Of a DNA stretch of 24,771 nucleotides, positions 14,523 to 22,135 are shown one piece after another (positions within the stretch are counted from its first letter, which is position 1; every line of letters starts with the position of its first letter). The stretch is taken from contig CADCVI010000187.1 of assembly GCA_902806105.1 (NCBI GenBank), positions 1-24,771 on the forward strand, given 5' to 3'. Position numbers and translations under genes: made by a program. A model generated the notes under the pieces. It saw nothing but the letters and a program-made list of their open reading frames with translations. It searched no databases and was not told where the DNA came from. The DNA is from an uncultured Rubrobacteraceae bacterium. GTDB taxonomy: Bacteria; Actinomycetota; Rubrobacteria; Rubrobacterales; Rubrobacteraceae.

Positions 14523-15482
14523 CTACCCGACGAGGACGGAACGGGCTGGTCGGCCGGCGACGTCGGGGTTCGCTTCGGGCTTCTTGACCTCGACGACCTG
14601 GGCGGCTACGGCGAGGAACGCTTCGAACACCGGGGACGGATCATTCCGCCTCCAGGCGAGCGCCGTCGACATGAGCGGCGTCGGCTCGGCGAGCGGGCGG
14701 TAGACCACGCCGGGCCTTGCGAGGTTTCGCATGCACTCCCACACCAGAGAAACCCCCAGGCCGGCGGCGACCAGGCCCATTGCGGTCTGCGGCGAGGCGG
14801 CCTCGTCCGCGACGTCGGGGCTAAAGCCCGAGACACGGCACATGCCGATAATCCGATCGTGCAGCTCGGGGCCCTCCTCGCGCGGGAAAAGGACGAACCG
14901 CTCGTCGGCCAGCAGAGAGAGCGGCACCTCGGACAGCCGCGAGAGCTCGTGGCCCTCCGGGAGGGCCGTGATCAGGGGCTCGGACAGGATGGTCCTCAGC
15001 GCGAGCTCCCCGGCGCCCGACGCGACACCCGCCACGGGCGGGTGGAGGAAGCCAACGTCCACGCGTCCGCCGAGCAGGGCCTCCGCCATGGTGCGAGTGC
15101 ACATCTCCCGCAGCGTGAGGTCCACCCCGGGGTAGCGCTCCCGGAACGACCGCACCACCTTCGGTACGACGCCGTACAACGCCATCCCCGTGGAGCCCAC
15201 CGTCAACCGGCCTACCTCCCCGCGCCCCGCCCGCGCCGTCGCCCGCTCGGCCTCTTGGACCTCCTCCAAGATTATCCGGGCCTTCTCGAGGAAGACTCGC
15301 CCCGCCTCCGTTAGTTCCACCCTGCGCCCCCGTCGGTCCAACAGCCTCGCCCCCAGTTCGCGCTCGAGGGCCATCACCTGCTTGCTGAGCGCGGGCTGCG
15401 CGACGTGTACCCGCCTCGCCGCCCGTCCGAAGTTAAGCTCCTCGGCCACCGCGACGAAGTACCGCACGTGCCTCAACTCCAC
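14523..15482 (-). CDS. LysR-family transcriptional regulator
   Basis: A 319-residue LTTR. The N-terminal winged helix is clear (MELRHVRYFVAVAEELNFGR, then AARRVHVAQPALSKQVMALE and ELGARLLDRRGRRVELTEAG). A periplasmic-binding-like effector domain follows from about residue 90 (GRLTVGSTGMALYGVVPKVV). GTG at 15482 with AGGAG nine bases upstream. It is divergent from an oxidoreductase gene at 15631 across a 148-base gap, the classic arrangement in which the LysR protein controls its neighbour and itself. The inducer is unknown. Confidence 0.92.
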   Translation of the reverse strand: MELRHVRYFVAVAEELNFGRAARRVHVAQPALSKQVMALERELGARLLDRRGRRVELTEAGRVFLEKARIILEEVQEAERATARAGRGEVGRLTVGSTGMALYGVVPKVVRSFRERYPGVDLTLREMCTRTMAEALLGGRVDVGFLHPPVAGVASGAGELALRTILSEPLITALPEGHELSRLSEVPLSLLADERFVLFPREEGPELHDRIIGMCRVSGFSPDVADEAASPQTAMGLVAAGLGVSLVWECMRNLARPGVVYRPLAEPTPLMSTALAWRRNDPSPVFEAFLAVAAQVVEVKKPEANPDVAGRPARSVLVG

Positions 15483-15554
15483 GCCCTCACGCTCCTATCT
15501 ATTCCTCTCGGGAATCCCACCCTAGCAAACGAGTATTGGAAGTTCTCGCAACCG

Positions 15555-15580
15555 GGATCTACAAACACGCACAGAGATCC
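15555..15580. promoter_or_regulatory. Inverted repeat in the LysR/oxidoreductase divergent region
   Basis: GGATCT (15555-15560) and AGATCC (15575-15580) separated by 14 bases, in the middle of the 148-base divergent gap. It is a plausible LysR binding site by position, although not a perfect T-N11-A match. Confidence 0.35.
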
Positions 15581-15630
15581 GGCGTCGGTCGAGACGAGCG
15601 CCGGCGAACAGGACAGGAGGCACGACGACG

Positions 15631-16554
15631 ATGTTAGCCTTGGTCAACACCCCTTCCGGCGAGCACCCGGCACAACTACGCGAGGTCCCCGAGCCCTCCG
15701 CCGCCCCCGACGAGGCGATAGTGGAGGTCCGCGCGTTCTCCCTGAACCGCGGCGAGCTCTCATTGCTCGCGAGCCGCCCCGAGGGCTGGCGCCCCGGCCA
15801 GGACGTCTCCGGCGTGGTGGCGCGCGCGGCCCGCAGCGGCGGTGGGCCGCCCGAGGGCGCCCGGGTAATGGGGCTGGTGGACGAGGCGGGCTGGGCAGAG
15901 AGGGTGGCCGTGCCCGTCTCGAGCCTCGCGGTACTGCCTGACGGGGTGGGCTTCGTCGAGGCGGCGACGCTGCCGATAGCGGGGCTGACCGCCCTTCGCG
16001 CTTTGGGGCGCGGCGGCCAACTCCTCGGTGCTCGGGTGCTCGTCACCGGCGCCACCGGCGGGGTGGGGCACCTCGCCGTGCAACTCGCCGCCGCCTCGGG
16101 GGCGAGCGTCACGGCCGTCGCGAGCGGGCGCGGCGAGGGCCTTCTGGAGGAGTTCGCTGCGGCGGCGGAGGTGGTCGCTGACGCTGGGGACGCCGGGGGG
16201 CAGTTCGGCCTGATCCTGGAGTCCGTCGGCGGCCCCTCGCTCGATGCGGCGGTGCGTCGGCTCGCCCCAGGGGGGACGCTCGTCGTGTTCGGCAACTCCT
16301 CCCAACGAAGGGCGGGGTTTGACTTCTTCGACTTTTTCGAGCTGTACCCGCAAGGGGCACGCATAGAGGTGTTCTTCTTTGCCTCCGGGACGAGTACGGC
16401 CGCGGACGACCTTGCGGTACTAGGGTCCCTCGTCGCCGCGGGGAAGCTCGCTCCCAAGGTGGGGTGGGAAGGGAGCTGGAAGGACGTTGCACGAGGCGTC
16501 GAGGCCCTGCGGGGGCGCAGGGTAGCTGGCAAGGCCGTCTTCCGCGTCGATTGA
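15631..16554 (+). CDS. Quinone-oxidoreductase-like MDR enzyme (zinc-free)
   Basis: A 307-residue medium-chain reductase. The N-terminal GroES-like part includes AFSLNRGELSLLASRPEGWR and PGQDVSGVVAR, and the NADPH-binding motif is VLVTGATGGVGHLAVQLA (about 136-153). No zinc-ligand cysteines are seen, so it belongs with quinone or enone reductases rather than alcohol dehydrogenases. ATG at 15631 has AGGAGG ten bases upstream. It is divergent from a LysR regulator and likely controlled by it. The substrate is unknown; reduction of reactive quinones or enones is the usual family role. Confidence 0.88.
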   Translation: MLALVNTPSGEHPAQLREVPEPSAAPDEAIVEVRAFSLNRGELSLLASRPEGWRPGQDVSGVVARAARSGGGPPEGARVMGLVDEAGWAERVAVPVSSLAVLPDGVGFVEAATLPIAGLTALRALGRGGQLLGARVLVTGATGGVGHLAVQLAAASGASVTAVASGRGEGLLEEFAAAAEVVADAGDAGGQFGLILESVGGPSLDAAVRRLAPGGTLVVFGNSSQRRAGFDFFDFFELYPQGARIEVFFFASGTSTAADDLAVLGSLVAAGKLAPKVGWEGSWKDVARGVEALRGRRVAGKAVFRVD

Positions 16555-16767
16555 ACCACGGACTACCTGCCGGAGGCGGCTTCACCAAGGAGGAGGAAAC
16601 AGAGACCGCGGCAGGGGCACCCGGCTGACGCTCGCACGATGGCCCGGTGCTTGCGTGGCCCGTCCTGGGGGCAAAGTACGGTCACGGTCCGGCGCGACCG
16701 AGGCCCACGGCCGCCACGTCAGCGCCAACAGATGGTGAGTGCCTTTTCATGGAGGTCGGCTTGTACG

Positions 16768-17178
16768 CTACTTCCACTGGTCCTTCGGGAGCACGAGGTA
16801 CTGCGCCTCACCGTTGCCCAACGACCAGTCCTCCCGCGCGTTCTCGACGAGGCCGACGGCGACGTCCTCGGGCCGCATCCCCGCCGGGCCTTCCGCGAGC
16901 AGCTCGGCGAGGCGGGCGTAGAAGGCTCGCTTCTGGCCGGTCGTGCGGCCCGCGCTCAGGAAGACCTGGACGAACACGAAGCCGTCGGTGCGCTCCACCC
17001 CGAGGTAGCTCGGAGCGTAGACCAGACGTCCGGGTGCGTGCTCGCCTATGACCTGGAAGCGGTCCCTTTCTGGGACGTCCAGGTGCTCGACCATGGCGCG
17101 ATGGACGGCGTCCCCGACGGCGCGCGCACGGCCCTCGGTCTCGCCCTCGCTCAGCAGTTCGATACGGACTAGCGGCAT
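16768..17178 (-). CDS. Tautomerase-superfamily protein, malonate semialdehyde decarboxylase-like
   Basis: A 136-residue protein starting MPLVRIELL at 17178, giving the catalytic N-terminal proline of this superfamily. An in-frame start 28 codons upstream would bury that proline, and AGGAGG lies correctly before 17178. Length and motifs (VPERDRFQVI, EHAPGRLVY, YLGVERTDGFVFVQVF, DWSLGNGEAQYL) resemble malonate semialdehyde decarboxylase-type members rather than the 60-residue 4-oxalocrotonate tautomerases. It lies 97 bases downstream of a TetR gene on the same strand and is probably controlled by it. The actual reaction could be decarboxylation, hydration or tautomerisation. Confidence 0.82.
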   Translation of the reverse strand: MPLVRIELLSEGETEGRARAVGDAVHRAMVEHLDVPERDRFQVIGEHAPGRLVYAPSYLGVERTDGFVFVQVFLSAGRTTGQKRAFYARLAELLAEGPAGMRPEDVAVGLVENAREDWSLGNGEAQYLVLPKDQWK

Positions 17179-17236
17179 GCTTCGCTCCTCCTCCTTGTCG
17201 TGCGTGTTCGCCGCGGCCTCATGGCGTTCGGCCCCG

Positions 17237-17272
17237 GGGTTGGCCGGTGGCACCATCGCCACCGGCCAACCC
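17237..17272 (-). terminator. Very stable hairpin between the TetR and tautomerase genes
   Basis: Perfect 15-bp arms GGGTTGGCCGGTGGC and complement with loop ACCATC, starting 3 bases past the TetR stop. It may terminate or attenuate transcription into the tautomerase gene, or set different levels of the two products. It has no T-run. Confidence 0.6.
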
Positions 17273-17275
17273 TCC

Positions 17276-17842
17276 CTACCGCTCCGCGGCCGCCTCGAGC
17301 AATGAGATCGCGCCGCGCACCGCCCGGTCCATCTGCTCCGGGTCCCGGGAAGCCCTCGCCAGCACGTAGCCGCCCTGGACGACCGCGAAAAGGGTCGCCG
17401 CGAGCTCGTCCGGATCTACCCCCTCGCCGAGCCCGTCGCCCGCTTGGGCCTCCTTAAGCGCATCGGCGATTCCGCGCTGCACGTGGGCGAAGTAGGAGGC
17501 CACGAGACCCCGTAACGCCTCCTCCTCGCCGATCGCCGGCTCGGGCGCGAGCCGACCGATCGGGCACCCCACGAGCGCCTCGCGCGGCAACCGCAGGTAC
17601 GCCTCGACGCGCTCAAGGGGTGGTCGGGCGGACCCCAGCACGGCGTCGGCCCTCGCCCGCATCTCGGCCTCCGTCTCCGACAGCGCCGCCGCAGCCAGGT
17701 CCGCCTTGCCCGAGAAGTGGTGGTAGAGGCTGCCCTGCCCCGCCCCGCTCCTCTTGAGGATCGCCCCGGGACTCGTCGCCTCGTAGCCGCGCTCCCGTAG
17801 CAACTCGCGCGTCGCTGCCACCAGCCGTTCCCGTGCGGTCAC
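17276..17842 (-). CDS. TetR-family transcriptional regulator
   Basis: A 188-residue repressor. The N-terminal helix-turn-helix is ATRELLRERGYEATSPGAIL and SGAGQGSLYHHFSGKADL. The C-terminal ligand domain (PREALVGCPIGRLAPE, LVASYFAHVQRGIADALKEA) resembles the YxaF/LmrA-type branch. GTG start at 17842 with GGAGG ten bases upstream. Its promoter contains a perfect 24-bp palindrome (17887-17910), so autoregulation is very likely. The downstream tautomerase gene is the obvious co-regulated target. Confidence 0.92.
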   Translation of the reverse strand: MTARERLVAATRELLRERGYEATSPGAILKRSGAGQGSLYHHFSGKADLAAAALSETEAEMRARADAVLGSARPPLERVEAYLRLPREALVGCPIGRLAPEPAIGEEEALRGLVASYFAHVQRGIADALKEAQAGDGLGEGVDPDELAATLFAVVQGGYVLARASRDPEQMDRAVRGAISLLEAAAER

Positions 17843-17886
17843 CCCGAAACCTCCTCCCGTCGAATGGGTGGTCTTACCTGCAAAGT

Positions 17887-17922
17887 AGTGTACATACTAG
17901 TATGTACACTTCGACGCGTCAA
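17887..17922 (-). promoter_or_regulatory. TetR promoter with perfect 24-bp operator
   Basis: On the minus strand TTGACG (17922-17917), a 17-base spacer and TAGTAT (17899-17894). A perfect palindrome with half-site AGTGTACATACT (17887-17910) covers the -10 and part of the spacer. Occupancy would block RNA polymerase directly. Confidence 0.8.
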
Positions 17923-18297
17923 GGCCGGTGGTCGAGGTGAGCGGTCGAGGTTTGGTACTCGACGAGTGTTTCGTCGCTCGAACGCAGGTGGATCTAGCAA
18001 GCCGCATCAGGCTCGTGATGTCACCTTGCCCCCGGGATCAGCTAGAAGCACCGGGCCATGATGGACTTTGTCTCGGAGACGATCCGGGACCTGCAAGGGG
18101 TACCGGAGGACAAGGAGAGGGCCACGAAGGCCGCGTAAGAGCTAAAGGCCTTTACGCGGGGTTTGGCTCCGGGGGTCGCCTTGCAAGCCCTGAGGGCCCG
18201 AGGCGATTCCCAGAGCGTTCCCTACTCTAACCCGTCCCGATCCGCCCGGTTTTCGATAACCCGATCTCTGGGTCCTACGGTAGATAGAATTAGCGGC
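17923..18297. other. 375-base gap with a 26-codon frame and a hairpin
   Basis: No intact gene. A short plus frame at 18061-18138 (MDFVSETIRDLQGVPEDKER, then ATKAA) stays open in the same frame after its TAA (ELKAFTRGLAPGV), which looks like decayed coding sequence. A hairpin CCGCGTAA/TTACGCGG spans this stop. I do not recognise the family. Confidence 0.3.
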
Positions 18298-18720
18298 TCA
18301 GCTCACGGCTCTCTTCACGAGCACGCCGATCTTTGCCTCTTCGGCGTCGGTCAACTCCTTCAGCGCGAAGGAGGTCGGCCACATGGCGCCCTCGTCGAGG
18401 TTCGCCGCGTCGTTGAAGCCGAGCGTCGCGTACCTCGCGTTGAACTTCTGGGCGCTTTGGAAGAAGCAGACGACCTTGCCGTCCTTGGCGTACGCGGGCA
18501 TCCCGTACCAGGTCTTCGGCGAGAGGGCCGGCGCGTTGGCCTTGACGATCGCGTGGATCCGCTCGGCTATGGCCCGGTCCGGTCCCTGCATCTCGGCGAT
18601 CTTCGCGAGCACGGCGCGTTCCCCATCCGCCTTCTGCGCTTCAGCCTTCTGCTCTCGGGCACGCTCCCTCATAGCGGCCCGTTCCTCCGCCGTGAACCCC
18701 TCGGACTTCTTCGCGCTCAT
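18298..18720 (-). CDS. DUF1801 (YdhG-like) domain protein
   Basis: A 140-residue protein with a charged, coiled-coil-like N-terminus ([20 protein letters not shown]). The DUF1801 core follows: [38 protein letters not shown], and [19 protein letters not shown] with MWPTSFAL. Proteins of this fold are annotated in some bacteria as iron chaperones, but the molecular function is largely unproven. ATG at 18720 with GGGAGGG just upstream. It stands alone; neighbours give no functional clue. Confidence 0.85.
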   Translation of the reverse strand: MSAKKSEGFTAEERAAMRERAREQKAEAQKADGERAVLAKIAEMQGPDRAIAERIHAIVKANAPALSPKTWYGMPAYAKDGKVVCFFQSAQKFNARYATLGFNDAANLDEGAMWPTSFALKELTDAEEAKIGVLVKRAVS

Positions 18721-18804
18721 CGTTCCCTCCCGTGCGGGTTTTCCGGATCCTACTTTCTGGGTCTGCGGTCCATCCCTTAAGGGTACTCATGGACGGCGGC
18801 TTCT

Positions 18805-19160
18805 CTACGCCCTTGTGGGGTGCTCGGCCTTCAGATCCACGATTAACCTCCTCACGGCCGGCGACAGGGCGCGGCGCTTGACGCTCTCGGCGAGAAAAGA
18901 CCGTCCATAGCCCTCCTCGTCGAAGCGATTTATCCTCCGATACAACGCCCTCTCGGACGCGCCCGTCTCCTCGGCGCACTCCGCAACCGGCAAGTCAAAG
19001 AGGACGGATCTCCTCATAGGCCGACTGCTCGGTCCATCTACGCAGGAGCTCTAGCTGCTTCCACCCGTCGGTCGGCTCGATCCCTGGCGGCGTATCCCAT
19101 TGCCCATCTTTGTGTACCGCTCCCGCATGCGCCACATGCCACGTCCTGCGGTTCCGGGCC
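18805..19160 (-). pseudogene. Frameshifted, truncated transposase remnant (HTH/integrase-core type)
   Basis: Two minus-strand frames join near 19003. The upstream frame reads TWHVAHAGAVHKDGQW, PPGIEPTDGWKQLELL and EQSAYEEIRPL; the downstream frame reads VLFDLPVAECAEETGASERA, LYRRINRFDEEG and SPAVRRLIVDLKAEHP. Together they match the N-terminal part of a helix-turn-helix transposase with an integrase core, as I recall it from Rubrobacter-type genomes. A short deletion at IRPL/VLF shifts the frame. Everything after KAEHP, including the DDE catalytic core, is missing. The element is dead. It sits directly between the DUF1801 gene and repeat copy B. Confidence 0.7.
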
Positions 19161-19267
19161 CATTTGTAGCGGGGGGCGTTCGTCCGGTTTCTGCCACCGG
19201 CGCGACGGTTATGTGTGGCGGCGGCCGTAGCTGGGTCTGCACCCGAAACTCGAAATTTATCCCTGGC

Positions 19268-19418
19268 GGATGTCGATCCGCCACCGCCCCGTTCGTCGAA
19301 TGTACAAAAGACCCACTTACCTGGCCGACGTGCCGCGTCGAAGGGGTGAGGCAGCACGGAGTATATTGCTGGGGGGCGGGAACGCAGTGGTCCACGGATG
19401 GAGGAGAACCCAAATGCC
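19268..19418 (+). repeat. 152-bp dispersed repeat, copy B (151 bp)
   Basis: Partner of 13373-13524, about 92% identical. Here the repeat supplies the 5' leader of the SMP-30 gene, including ribosome site GGAGGAG (19400-19406) and the ATG at 19414. Its opening hairpin is GGCGGAT-GTCG-ATCCGCC. Confidence 0.85.
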
Positions 19419-20277
19419 CGAACCGCAAACCCTGATGACCGACATTTCGTTTGGCGAGTCGCCGCGCTGGCACGACGGTCGTCTGTGGTTCTCCGACTGG
19501 GGCACCCAGGAAGTGATCGCCGTCGATCCCGAGGGCAAGAGCGAGGTTATCGTCCGCGTGCCGTCGTCCCCGTTCTGCATCGACTGGCTGCCCGACGGGC
19601 GCCTGCTCGTCGTCTCCGCGCGCGACCGGCTCCTGCTGCGCCAGGGGGCCGACGGGTCGCTGGCGCCCTACGCCGGCCTGGGCGGCCTCTCCGAGCATCC
19701 CTGGAACGACATCGTCGTGGACGGTCGGGGCAACGCCTACGTCGGCAACATCGGCTTCGACTTCCCGGGCGGCGAGTTCGCCCCCGGAACCCTCGCGTTG
19801 GTGACTCCGGACGGCGCGGCGCGGCAGGTGGCGGACGGCCTCGCGTTCCCGAACGGCATGGCCGTGACGCCCGACAACTCGACGCTGATCGTCGCCGAGT
19901 CCTACGCCAGCAGGCTGACCGCCTTCGACATGGGGGCCGACGGCGGCCTGTCGAACCGGCGGGTGTGGGCCGACCTCGGTGACGGCGTCCCCGACGGCAT
20001 CTGCCTCGACGCGGAAGGCGCGGTCTGGTATGCGGACGTCCCGAACGAGCGTTGCGTGCGCGTCCGCGAGGGCGGCGAGGTGCTGCAGACCGTCGACCTC
20101 GACCGGGGCTGCTTCGCCTGCATGCTCGGGGGTCCGGACGGGAGGACCCTGTTTATGGTGGCGCGGGAGTGGCGTGGCATGGAGAGCACTGCGGAAGGGG
20201 AACGCACCGGTAGGATCCTGACCGCCCCGGCGCCCGCCGCGGGCGCCGGCTGGCCGCGGGTGTGGAGGTCTCGGTGA
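19414..20277 (+). CDS. SMP-30/gluconolactonase-family sugar lactonase
   Basis: A 287-residue six-bladed beta-propeller. Predicted metal ligands match the family: Glu15 (SFGESPRW), Asn98 (HPWNDIVVDG), Asn147 (FPNGMAVTPD) and Asp194 (VPDGICLDAEG). Start is ATG at 19414 with GGAGGAG seven bases upstream; longer frames run into the dispersed repeat. Members hydrolyse sugar lactones or related esters. A sugar-lactonase step (apionolactone to apionate) is expected upstream of the cluster at 5220-9692, but this gene is 10 kb away, so the link is speculative. A hairpin terminator follows at 20318. Confidence 0.9.
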   Translation: MPEPQTLMTDISFGESPRWHDGRLWFSDWGTQEVIAVDPEGKSEVIVRVPSSPFCIDWLPDGRLLVVSARDRLLLRQGADGSLAPYAGLGGLSEHPWNDIVVDGRGNAYVGNIGFDFPGGEFAPGTLALVTPDGAARQVADGLAFPNGMAVTPDNSTLIVAESYASRLTAFDMGADGGLSNRRVWADLGDGVPDGICLDAEGAVWYADVPNERCVRVREGGEVLQTVDLDRGCFACMLGGPDGRTLFMVAREWRGMESTAEGERTGRILTAPAPAAGAGWPRVWRSR

Positions 20278-20317
20278 GCGTCGTCCCTGGGACGAGTGAA
20301 GTCCCGATCCCTTGCGG

Positions 20318-20342
20318 CCGGCTCGAGAGTAACTCGAGCCGG
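20318..20342 (+). terminator. Terminator-like hairpin after the SMP-30 gene
   Basis: Perfect 10-bp arms CCGGCTCGAG and complement around AGTAA, 41 bases past the stop. The remaining 270 bases to the amidase start (20343-20613) show no recognisable gene or promoter. Confidence 0.65.
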
Positions 20343-20613
20343 GGCGGATGCTTGGCGCCGACGAGCACGCCCCCCTCTCCGGTAAGCTCGGCGCCACGCG
20401 CCCGCGTATAGCCCGCGAGGACACGGTTATGGTTCGGCGTCAAGCCTTGCTTGGCGCTCCCGTCTGACGACGCGAACCGGACGCGGTACACCGTCCGGGC
20501 ATTTACGGAACTCCCGAGCCCGAACTACGATTCTTTTCTTACCCCTTGAGGCGGATAAACCGGAGGGCTAGTAGCATGCCGGGGAAGGACAGATCCTCAG
20601 GGAAGGGGAGTCG

Positions 20614-22074
20614 ATGCCCAGCAACAACGAGATCGGCCGCATGGAGGCAACGGAACTGGCGGCGCGCGTGCGCGCGAAGGAGCTCTCGCCGGTGGAGGTC
20701 GTCGAGGCGACCCTGGACAGGATGGAGAAGCTCGAGCCCACGCTACACGCCTTCTGCACCCCGACGCCGGAGATGGCCCGCGAGGAGGCGCGGCGGATAG
20801 AGAAGGAGATCTCCGGGGGCAAGGACCCGGGGCCGCTGGCCGGGGTTCCGGTCGGCATAAAGGACCTGCACGCCGTCAAGGGGGTCCGGATGGTCCTGGG
20901 CTCCCACGCCTACGCGGATTTCGTCCCCGACGAGGACGACGTGGCGGTCGAACGCCTCAGGGAGGCCGGCGCCGTCCTCATCGGCAAGACCAACGTCCCC
21001 GAGTTCGGTTACAGCGGGGTCGGCCACAACCCCGTCTTCGAGACGACTACCAACCCCTGGGATCCGCGGCTCACCCCGGGCGGCTCGAGCGCGGGCTCCG
21101 GGGCGGCGGTGGCGAGCGGCATGGGCCCGATAGCCCTGGGCAGCGACGGCGGCGGCTCGGTGCGCATCCCCGCGAGTTTCTCGGGGCTCTTCGGGATGAA
21201 GGCTTCGATGGGACGGGTCCCCCTCTACCCGAGCTGCCGCGACGAGCGCTACCCTGGAGCCTCGGGCTGGGAGTCGTTGGAGCACATAGGACCAATGAGC
21301 CGCACGGTCAGGGACGGCGCCCTCATGCTGAGCGTCATGGCCGGTCCCGACGACCGCGACCGCCTCTCGATCCCCCAGGAGGCGGGCTTCGACCCGGTGG
21401 CGGCAATACGAGAAGGGTTGCCCCGCGGCCTGCGCGTCGCCTACAGCCCGGACTGGGGCTACGCCGCCGTCGACCCGGAAGTGCGGCGCGTGGTCGGCGA
21501 GGCGGCGAGGGCCTTCGAGGACGACCTCGGCTGCACGGTGGAGGAGGCCCACCCCGGCTTCGAGGACCCCTTCGAGGCGTTCTGGGGGCTCGTCCTCATG
21601 GAGACGGACCTCGCCGGGATGCGAAAGATGGCCGAGGATCTCGGGGAGAAGATGTCTCCTCACCTGGCCGCGGTCTTGGGGCAGGACTGGCAGGCGGAGG
21701 ACTTCACCAACGCGGTGATGACGCGCAAGGCCGTCTACAACAAGATGTGGCGCTTCATGCGCGACTACGACCTCCTGCTCACGCCGACGCTCGCGGTGCC
21801 GCCGTTCGAGACCGGGATCCAGGGCCCCGAGGTGATCGACGGTCGGGAGGTGGCGAACACCTACTGGCTCTCCTTCACCTTCCCGATCAACATGACCGGA
21901 CAGCCGGCCGCCACGGTCCCCGCGGGGTTCACGGAAGCTGGCCTGCCGGTCGGGATGCAGATCGTCGGGCGCCACCTCGACGACGGGCTGGTGTTGAGGG
22001 CCTCGGCGGCGTTCGAGGCGGCGAGGCCCTGGAAGGATCGCTGGCCCGGTCTCCTCGACGAGCTGGGATTGTAA
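20614..22074 (+). CDS. Amidase-signature-family amidohydrolase
   Basis: A 486-residue amidase. The Ser-cisSer-Lys triad is visible: Lys83 (VGIKDLHAVKG), Ser158 (TPGGSSAGSG) and nucleophile Ser182 (GSDGGGSVRIPAS), with the family spacing of 24 between the serines. Enzymes of this family hydrolyse amides to carboxylic acids plus ammonia. ATG at 20614 with AGGGGAG three bases upstream. A DehI-type haloacid dehalogenase starts 61 bases downstream on the same strand, suggesting the amidase releases a 2-haloacid from its amide. The substrate is inferred from this pairing only; GatA of the tRNA amidotransferase is unlikely because GatB and GatC are absent. Confidence 0.9.
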   Translation: MPSNNEIGRMEATELAARVRAKELSPVEVVEATLDRMEKLEPTLHAFCTPTPEMAREEARRIEKEISGGKDPGPLAGVPVGIKDLHAVKGVRMVLGSHAYADFVPDEDDVAVERLREAGAVLIGKTNVPEFGYSGVGHNPVFETTTNPWDPRLTPGGSSAGSGAAVASGMGPIALGSDGGGSVRIPASFSGLFGMKASMGRVPLYPSCRDERYPGASGWESLEHIGPMSRTVRDGALMLSVMAGPDDRDRLSIPQEAGFDPVAAIREGLPRGLRVAYSPDWGYAAVDPEVRRVVGEAARAFEDDLGCTVEEAHPGFEDPFEAFWGLVLMETDLAGMRKMAEDLGEKMSPHLAAVLGQDWQAEDFTNAVMTRKAVYNKMWRFMRDYDLLLTPTLAVPPFETGIQGPEVIDGREVANTYWLSFTFPINMTGQPAATVPAGFTEAGLPVGMQIVGRHLDDGLVLRASAAFEAARPWKDRWPGLLDELGL

Positions 22075-22135
22075 GCAAACGGGCGGCCCCAACTGAGCAA
22101 CGGGACTGTCCGGTGAGAGAGGAGATAGCCGAATC

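Noticed and set aside
19270..19413. Longer start of the SMP-30 gene inside repeat copy B
   Set aside because: The ATG at 19414 has a well-placed GGAGGAG, and the extension is repeat sequence also found before an unrelated gene.
20153..20491. 112-codon minus-strand frame after the SMP-30 gene
   Set aside because: Partly antisense to SMP-30, spans its terminator hairpin, and matches no family I recognise.
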